Part shown: one piece after another, positions 13,844 through 18,078 of the stretch | How positions within the stretch are numbered: position 1 is the stretch's first letter | Layout of the letters: each line of letters starts with the position of its first letter | NCBI GenBank assembly: GCA_001778055.1 | Contig: MFFY01000005.1 | Location: 1-18,078, forward strand | Length of the DNA stretch: 18,078 bases | Direction of reading: 5' to 3' | Origin: Candidatus Falkowbacteria bacterium RIFCSPLOWO2_12_FULL_45_13 | GTDB taxonomy: Bacteria > Patescibacteriota > Patescibacteriia > Patescibacteriales > GWC2-42-12 | The notes under the pieces: model-generated | The model's input: the letters and a program-made list of their open reading frames with translations, nothing else | What the model was told of the DNA's origin: nothing | The model's database searches: none | Position numbers and translations under genes: made by a program

Positions 13844-15310
13844 TTACACCACCGGCAGATTGCCGGGCGGCTCATGCTTAACCTTAGTTTCTGGCCCTCG
13901 CAAGCTAGCGCCGCCCGCTAAATTAAATATACCCTCCGATATTAATCGACCGCCGCCCGCCAACTCCTTAGCAACATTTTCTTTGATAACCGGCAGGCTG
14001 GAAGGGGGCTCGGCTTTTCTGCCCGGCGCTTTCTGGATTAAAGGAGCCTTAACCGAAGCTTCGGCCGGGAAATGCCAAATTGAAGCTAACTCCTCGGTAT
14101 TGAGTATGTGGGGCGCGCGCCCTCTGACATCGCTGCGGTATTTATATGCCAACATCACTTTCGTTTTTCTATAATTGACGCGAAGCTGGCCGAATAGTCG
14201 ATCGTATTTTACTTTGGTTACGGTGCCGCGGTCGCCAATATCCGGTTTATAGGAATTTAAATCATTAAAATTAAACTGCTTCATGTAGCCAACCAGACCG
14301 TAAGTCACTTTATTTTTATTAATGGCTTCTTTTCTAGCCACATAAACATACCTGATCTTAACCCCGAAGCCCAATTTTCCCACTTTCTCCTGAATTTCTT
14401 CAACCTGCTTTTTCTGCCGGGGCTTTAAATTCATCATCCTAAATTGCGCTTCTTTTTCCTCCTTTTTTTTCTCTTCTATATCTCCCCAAAGCTGATATAT
14501 CATTTCGCTGAACTGACCCATCAGATTAATAAGCCAGTCGGCAATATTATCAATCCAATTCTTCTTACCGGATTTTTCCCCGATTATCCTCTTAACTTCT
14601 TCGTCGCCGGCCATGCTCCAGTCGCTGGAAATCGGTATCACTAGAATTTGATACCATAATTGCTCGCCTCTTTTTAGGCTGCTCATTAAATCCATTAAGG
14701 TCGCCATCGGGTCCTTATATTGAGTTTCCGGCTCACCCATTAGATGCTCAAAGTACTTGTAGGTTTTAATCGGGTAAACCGAATCCTCAACTAATTTAAA
14801 TTCGCCGCCAAAAATATCATATTGATCGTCGGGAAAGTGAACGGGAAAACCTTCAGTATAATCGTTCACCTCGGTAATCTCGGCGTCAGGATATTGAGAA
14901 TAAATCGCGGCGTCAACTAAATAGCGGTATTTTTCCGGCGTCCAAATCAAAAATTGGATATAACCCTCAATGCTGACGATTTCAAAACTGAAATATAACT
15001 GCCACATCCCTAACCACCATTTTTCATACAGATCATGGGTGCTATGAGCGCCCGCCAAGTAGGAAAAAATATTTTCCACGGCCTTGGGCGTTTGGGCGTT
15101 GCCTCGGGGGATGTCAATAGCTAATAAAACCGTATTTTCGCTGGCGCCATAGGCTAACCTTATATATCTTAACCAAACCTGAATCACCCCCCAGATAAAA
15201 GTCGCGGCCAGAGGAATCCAGCCCACATAGTAAAGTGAAGTCAATAACAACTGATCTATCGGCAAATTTAAAAAATCTGTAACTGGTTGTAAATCTATTA
15301 CAATATCCAT
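13844..15310 (-). CDS. Conserved membrane-anchored protein paired with the VirD4-like ATPase
   Basis: A 488-residue protein with one probable membrane segment near the N terminus (about 22-48) and a large soluble part. Residues 60-150 (TVLLAIDIPRGNAQTPKAVENI, then YFSFEIVSIEGYIQFLIWTP and YSQYPDAEI) resemble the region that precedes the motor in TraG-like conjugation ATPases, as I recall that family. A charged helical region (about 278-312) precedes a second domain ending in ILNTEELASIWHFP (402-415). The C-terminal tail repeats EPPSSLPVI (434-442) and EPPGNLPVV (480-488). I infer that it anchors or recruits the ATPase encoded next. Function is unproven. AAGGA sits only two bases before the ATG. 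A promoter at 15413-15440 starts this operon. Confidence 0.8.
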   Translation of the reverse strand: MDIVIDLQPVTDFLNLPIDQLLLTSLYYVGWIPLAATFIWGVIQVWLRYIRLAYGASENTVLLAIDIPRGNAQTPKAVENIFSYLAGAHSTHDLYEKWWLGMWQLYFSFEIVSIEGYIQFLIWTPEKYRYLVDAAIYSQYPDAEITEVNDYTEGFPVHFPDDQYDIFGGEFKLVEDSVYPIKTYKYFEHLMGEPETQYKDPMATLMDLMSSLKRGEQLWYQILVIPISSDWSMAGDEEVKRIIGEKSGKKNWIDNIADWLINLMGQFSEMIYQLWGDIEEKKKEEKEAQFRMMNLKPRQKKQVEEIQEKVGKLGFGVKIRYVYVARKEAINKNKVTYGLVGYMKQFNFNDLNSYKPDIGDRGTVTKVKYDRLFGQLRVNYRKTKVMLAYKYRSDVRGRAPHILNTEELASIWHFPAEASVKAPLIQKAPGRKAEPPSSLPVIKENVAKELAGGGRLISEGIFNLAGGASLRGPETKVKHEPPGNLPVV

Positions 15311-15412
15311 TTCCTTAATTTTAAATTTGAAATTTTCAAATAATGTTAGTCTTAATCCCGCTTATCATCATTTATATTAAATCAGGCTGTTCTTTCTCTT
15401 AACTTGTTTACT

Positions 15413-15440
15413 ATTCTACCACATTTCCCCCATTTTGCAA
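15413..15440 (-). promoter_or_regulatory. Promoter of the membrane protein/ATPase/PHP/glycosyltransferase operon
   Basis: On the minus strand TTGCAA (15435-15440), a 16-nt spacer and TAGAAT (15413-15418) are found, with TGG directly before the -10 (TGN extension). Transcription would start near 15406, giving a leader of about 95 nt. It lies directly behind the terminator of the upstream gene. Confidence 0.6.
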
Positions 15441-15445
15441 AACAT

Positions 15446-15470
15446 AAAAACCACCTTAAATATTGGGTGG
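15446..15470 (-). terminator. Rho-independent terminator after the sigma-4/HARE gene
   Basis: On the minus strand CCACC (15466-15470) pairs with GGTGG (15451-15455) around a 10-nt AT-rich loop and is followed by TTTTT. It lies about 45 bases after the stop at 15517. The stem is short but the context fits. Confidence 0.65.
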
Positions 15471-15516
15471 CCTCTATCGCAACGATTAAATCCTTCGCAG
15501 GCTTAAAAAAACTGCC

Positions 15517-16782
15517 TTACGCCAGAACTCGGGTCTTTTTAATGTTGTATTTGCCGTCCGGGGTAAGTTCAAATTTCTCCCGATTCATCAAAGCCAGATT
15601 AATCGTGGCTTTTTTTACAATTCTTTGTTCCAAGACTTTATTAATTATCTCCTCGCGGCTCAACGGGCCGCTAGAGTTAATTATCATTTTTTCGACTATT
15701 TCAGCTACCGTGCCTTTCTCATAACCCCATTCCTTTAAGCCGTAAAGGCCGCGTCCGACTAAAATATACTTATCGTCTAGAATCAATTCGTTATGAACCG
15801 TGGCCGCGTTGGCTGGTTTTTTATCAAAACCAATCTGGTTAATTTTATCGGCAATCTCGACGAAATGCATGGGTTTGCCGCTATTTTTTAAAATCAAATA
15901 AATTTTATCGTTAATTGTTTTAGGCTTAATCTCGCGCCAATCATCAATGCCCCAGTGGCCAAATTTATTTTGTTCAATCTTTCTGGCGGCTTGCATGATC
16001 GAATAAACCGCCTTATTCTTGTTAATCGCATCAACCGGTTCTTTAAATAAATCATTAACTAAAATACCGGAGATATCTAAACTGTTGGACAAATTGAATT
16101 TATCTTCATTGGCCTTATAGACGTTTAATTCTTTTGATAAATTAATTAAGTCTTCGGTTAAAAATATTTTTTTGGCTTCTTTAATCTTGCCTAAAAGCTC
16201 CCTGGTTAAAGCTTCCAAATGTTCAAGCGATTGATATTTCAGCTTAAACGATTCCTTAAATAATTCAGAATCTTTTATTTCCTCAAATTCATCATGCAGC
16301 AATTTGGAAATTAAAAAATAGAAATGACGCTTATGTTTTATTTCGTTGTTGTCTTTTTTGCCCGAGCCAATGGAAAAATTAACTAAATTATTGAATAAAT
16401 ATTCCTTTTCAATTAAACCGCCATGCTCCTCCAGCAAATGGATAATAATATTTTTTAAGCCGGCCAGATGATTATCTAATGTTTCCAGCTGTCTTAATCT
16501 TTTAATGCTTGAAGTTTCTATCTGTCTGATGCGCTCTCTGGTTAAGCTATGAATTTTACCGATGTCTTCCAACGTTTCCTTGTCCTGGCCATGCAAGCCA
16601 AAGCGCCTGACCAAAACATCGCGCTCTCTTTCATTCAACTCGCTGAACAGATTATTTATAATTTCAATAGCGTCAAGTCGGGCTACTTCTTCGGCTTGAT
16701 GATTATTGATTATTTGGTCTAAAATAGATTTATTTTCCATAAAATTATTCTTTATCTGCTTCTCCGGGTTATTAAAAATCAT
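15517..16782 (-). CDS. Sigma-70 region 4 and HARE-HTH domain transcription regulator
   Basis: A 421-residue protein. Residues 42-103 are a sigma-70 region 4 (ERERDVLVRRFGLHGQDKET, then LTRERIRQIETSSIKRLRQL) that in sigma factors binds the -35 element. There is no region 2, so it cannot melt a -10 by itself. A helical middle part (about 105-285) follows. Then comes a HARE-HTH-like winged helix (about 290-352, IYLILKNSGKPMHFVEIADKI... then GRGLYGLKEWG), as in the delta subunit of Firmicutes RNA polymerase, and a second winged-helix-like unit (about 358-415). It is probably an RNA polymerase-associated regulator. A second in-frame ATG at 16738-16740 is possible; neither has a Shine-Dalgarno. It has its own promoter and terminator, so it is monocistronic. 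Confidence 0.85.
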   Translation of the reverse strand: MIFNNPEKQIKNNFMENKSILDQIINNHQAEEVARLDAIEIINNLFSELNERERDVLVRRFGLHGQDKETLEDIGKIHSLTRERIRQIETSSIKRLRQLETLDNHLAGLKNIIIHLLEEHGGLIEKEYLFNNLVNFSIGSGKKDNNEIKHKRHFYFLISKLLHDEFEEIKDSELFKESFKLKYQSLEHLEALTRELLGKIKEAKKIFLTEDLINLSKELNVYKANEDKFNLSNSLDISGILVNDLFKEPVDAINKNKAVYSIMQAARKIEQNKFGHWGIDDWREIKPKTINDKIYLILKNSGKPMHFVEIADKINQIGFDKKPANAATVHNELILDDKYILVGRGLYGLKEWGYEKGTVAEIVEKMIINSSGPLSREEIINKVLEQRIVKKATINLALMNREKFELTPDGKYNIKKTRVLA

Positions 16783-16890
16783 TAAAAAATTTAAATTGAT
16801 TTATCTTCTTTTTTGTCTGACCATCAATTGTAAATTTATAAACGAATTAAACAAGACTATTGAATTTTTGTCTATACATTTTATTGGAAA

Positions 16891-16919
16891 ATATTAACAT
16901 ATTCTTTTTTATATGTCAA
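16891..16919 (-). promoter_or_regulatory. Strong sigma-70-type promoter of the sigma-4/HARE gene
   Basis: On the minus strand TTGACA (16914-16919), a 17-nt spacer and TAATAT (16891-16896) are present, with TGT directly before the -10, a TGN-extended form. This is the closest to consensus in the window. The start would be near 16884, leaving a leader of about 100 nt to the first ATG, or about 143 nt to the second. The leader is AT-rich and I see no riboswitch-like structure in it. The whole gap 16783-17064 thus holds this leader, the promoter and the murB terminator. Confidence 0.8.
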
Positions 16920-16941
16920 GATTAAACTATTACCCAAATAC

Positions 16942-16962
16942 AAAAAAGGCTAAAATTAGCCT
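16942..16962 (-). terminator. Rho-independent terminator downstream of murB
   Basis: On the minus strand AGGCTA (16957-16962), loop ATTT and TAGCCT (16947-16952) are followed by a T run (A run 16942-16947 on the plus strand). It lies about 100 bases after the murB stop, between it and the next promoter. Confidence 0.8.
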
Positions 16963-17032
16963 ATATATAAATTAACTTCAATAACACAAATTAAAAAAAT
17001 TAGTTAGCGCAAAGTTAAAATTATAAATTATC

Positions 17033-17050
17033 TTGCGGTAGAGACCGCAA
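17033..17050. other. Small hairpin just after murB
   Basis: TTGCGGT and ACCGCAA form a perfect 7-bp stem with a 4-nt loop, 15 bases after the murB stop. No T run follows on the minus strand, so it may protect the mRNA end rather than terminate. Confidence 0.5.
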
Positions 17051-17064
17051 TGTTAAATTATTAT

Positions 17065-18009
17065 TTAATTATCAAAATACTGAACCTCTTCTTCTAAATT
17101 TATTTTATATCGGGCTTTAACTTTTTTCTTAATTAAGCTTATTAAATTCATAACATCCTGGGCGGTAGCGCCGCCTGAATTTACTATAAAATTAGCGTGC
17201 CGCTCGCTAATTTTTGCTCCGCCCCTGGCTTGGCCTTTAAGTCCAAGCTGATCAATCAAATAAGCGGCCCCGATTTTACCGCCCCTAAATAATCTTTGAG
17301 CCGATAAGTCCTCGGCCAACCGGTAGTTTTCTTTAATTAATTTTTTATATTCTAAATTCTTAAAAATACAGCCGGCACTTGGCTCTTTAGGGTTGGTTTT
17401 TATCCGGCTCCGTAAATTTTTCTTAGCTGAATTCGTTATTTCAGCCGCCTGGCCTTGGCTTAATTTTAATCTAACATTCACAATATATAAATTTCTCCGC
17501 TCTTTAAAAACAGAGTGGCGATAACTAAAAGCGCAAGCCCGATGGCTTAGCCTAACCACTCGCCCCTTGACCGCGTCGTAAGCCTCTACTTCAGATACTT
17601 GCTCCGATATATCGCTACCGTAAGCTCCGGCATTTCCTCTAACAGCACCGCCCAGGCTGCCGGGTACTCCAAGGGCCCACTCCAGGCCGGACAAGCCGTG
17701 ATCAAAGGCAATTTGGGCCAGCCTGGTTAAACCAGTGCCGGCCCAGGCAGACATTATGTTTCCTTTGACTGTATAATTTTCGCCGGAAATTTTTATAACC
17801 AAACCCCCAATTTTCTTCTTGGTAATTAAAGTATTACTGCCGCCGGCTAAAAATAATGAGGGTAATTTTTTTGTCTTGGCCCAGTTAACCGCCTCAATCA
17901 GTTCCCGCTTATTTTTTACCAAAACAAAATACTCGGCTCGTCCGCCGATTTTAATAGTCGTCAAAGACGTTAAGTCGTAATTTTTTTTAATTCTTTTTTC
18001 CAAAGACAT
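17065..18009 (-). CDS. murB: UDP-N-acetylenolpyruvoylglucosamine reductase (MurB)
   Basis: A 314-residue FAD enzyme that reduces UDP-GlcNAc-enolpyruvate to UDP-MurNAc in the cytoplasmic stage of peptidoglycan synthesis. TTIKIGGRAEYFVLVKN (17-33), LFLAGGSNTLI (52-62, FAD binding), LEWALGVPGSLGGAVRGNAG (109-128), FSYRHSVFK (161-169) and PSAGCIFKN (210-218) are visible. So is GGAKISERHANFIVNSGGAT near the end. YRxSxFK and the C-terminal layout fit type II MurB. Cys214 occupies the place of the proton-donating Ser of the E. coli enzyme. Length is normal. ATG at 18007-18009 is preferred. A 7-bp hairpin lies in its upstream region; a terminator follows downstream at 16942-16962. Confidence 0.96.
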   Translation of the reverse strand: MSLEKRIKKNYDLTSLTTIKIGGRAEYFVLVKNKRELIEAVNWAKTKKLPSLFLAGGSNTLITKKKIGGLVIKISGENYTVKGNIMSAWAGTGLTRLAQIAFDHGLSGLEWALGVPGSLGGAVRGNAGAYGSDISEQVSEVEAYDAVKGRVVRLSHRACAFSYRHSVFKERRNLYIVNVRLKLSQGQAAEITNSAKKNLRSRIKTNPKEPSAGCIFKNLEYKKLIKENYRLAEDLSAQRLFRGGKIGAAYLIDQLGLKGQARGGAKISERHANFIVNSGGATAQDVMNLISLIKKKVKARYKINLEEEVQYFDN

Positions 18010-18035
18010 AAATGTATATTTAGGGTGTAGCAGAA

Positions 18036-18053
18036 TACCCTGTCTGCAGGGTA
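18036..18053. other. Hairpin in the murB upstream region
   Basis: TACCCTG and CAGGGTA make a perfect 7-bp stem with a TCTG loop, 27 bases before the murB start. AGGGT at 18022-18026 could compete for the same ACCCT arm. It could be an operator, part of a 5' leader, or the end of an upstream gene's terminator; the window ends too soon to decide. Confidence 0.45.
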
Positions 18054-18078
18054 AAAACTACTTTGAAAATTAAATAAT

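Noticed and set aside
13804..13875. Upstream ATG start for the ATPase
   Set aside because: It would be coded by the 3' end of the previous gene and an AT-rich spacer, giving a Cys/Lys/Asn-rich leader without family similarity.
6264..14163. Shared 13-mer AACATCACTTTCG at 6264-6276 and 14151-14163
   Set aside because: In a window of this size a few chance 13-base matches are expected, and the second copy is within a coding region with no further similarity.
12088..15310. Reading the ATPase pair as part of an integrative conjugative element
   Set aside because: No relaxase, integrase, attachment sites or other conjugation genes are visible in the window, and neighbours are envelope and housekeeping genes.
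16783..17064. Riboswitch or small RNA in the gap between murB and the sigma-4/HARE gene
   Set aside because: Only a terminator, a promoter and a small hairpin were seen; no conserved riboswitch core was recognised.

Overview
The window looks like chromosomal DNA of an uncultivated bacterium with a small, compact genome, most likely of the Candidate Phyla Radiation (Patescibacteria, Parcubacteria-like). This is an inference from several things: the characteristic pair of a membrane-anchored conserved protein and a VirD4/TraG-like ATPase with a C-terminal CxxC zinc ribbon; a sigma region 4/HARE-HTH fusion; short or overlapping gene junctions with few Shine-Dalgarno sites; and AT-rich intergenic spacers built from inverted repeats. 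No rRNA or other marker gene is present to fix the taxon. All sixteen recognised genes lie on the minus strand, so transcription runs from high to low coordinates.

Right part (18078 to about 15310): murB (peptidoglycan precursor synthesis), then a rho-independent terminator at 16942-16962. Next comes a TTGACA-N17-TAATAT promoter driving a gene for a sigma-70 region 4 plus HARE-HTH protein, which has its own terminator at 15446-15470. A second promoter (15413-15440) follows at once and starts an operon of four genes: a membrane-anchored conserved protein, the VirD4-like ATPase, a PHP-domain phosphoesterase and a large membrane glycosyltransferase with a QxxRW motif.

Left part (about 9560 to 1): a surface polysaccharide cluster. 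It encodes all four dTDP-L-rhamnose enzymes (rmlC, rmlB, rmlD, rmlA). It also holds a HIT-family protein, a GT4 and three GT2 glycosyltransferases (one cut by the left edge), a SAM methyltransferase and a B12-binding radical SAM protein. Together these could make dTDP-rhamnose, transfer it and other sugars to a lipid-linked or cell-surface glycan, and modify the product.

The most unusual material is in the spacers. A 49-bp near-perfect palindrome (5115-5163) has the same terminal sequence as a 176-bp nested palindromic element (8374-8549), which itself sits inside a further inverted repeat (8311-8589). These look like a small family of non-autonomous mobile repeats. Two genes, rmlD and a GT2, carry what look like small in-frame repeat insertions. 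The three best promoters all have a TGN-extended -10, and the rmlC promoter is so close to the start codon that the mRNA would be almost leaderless.
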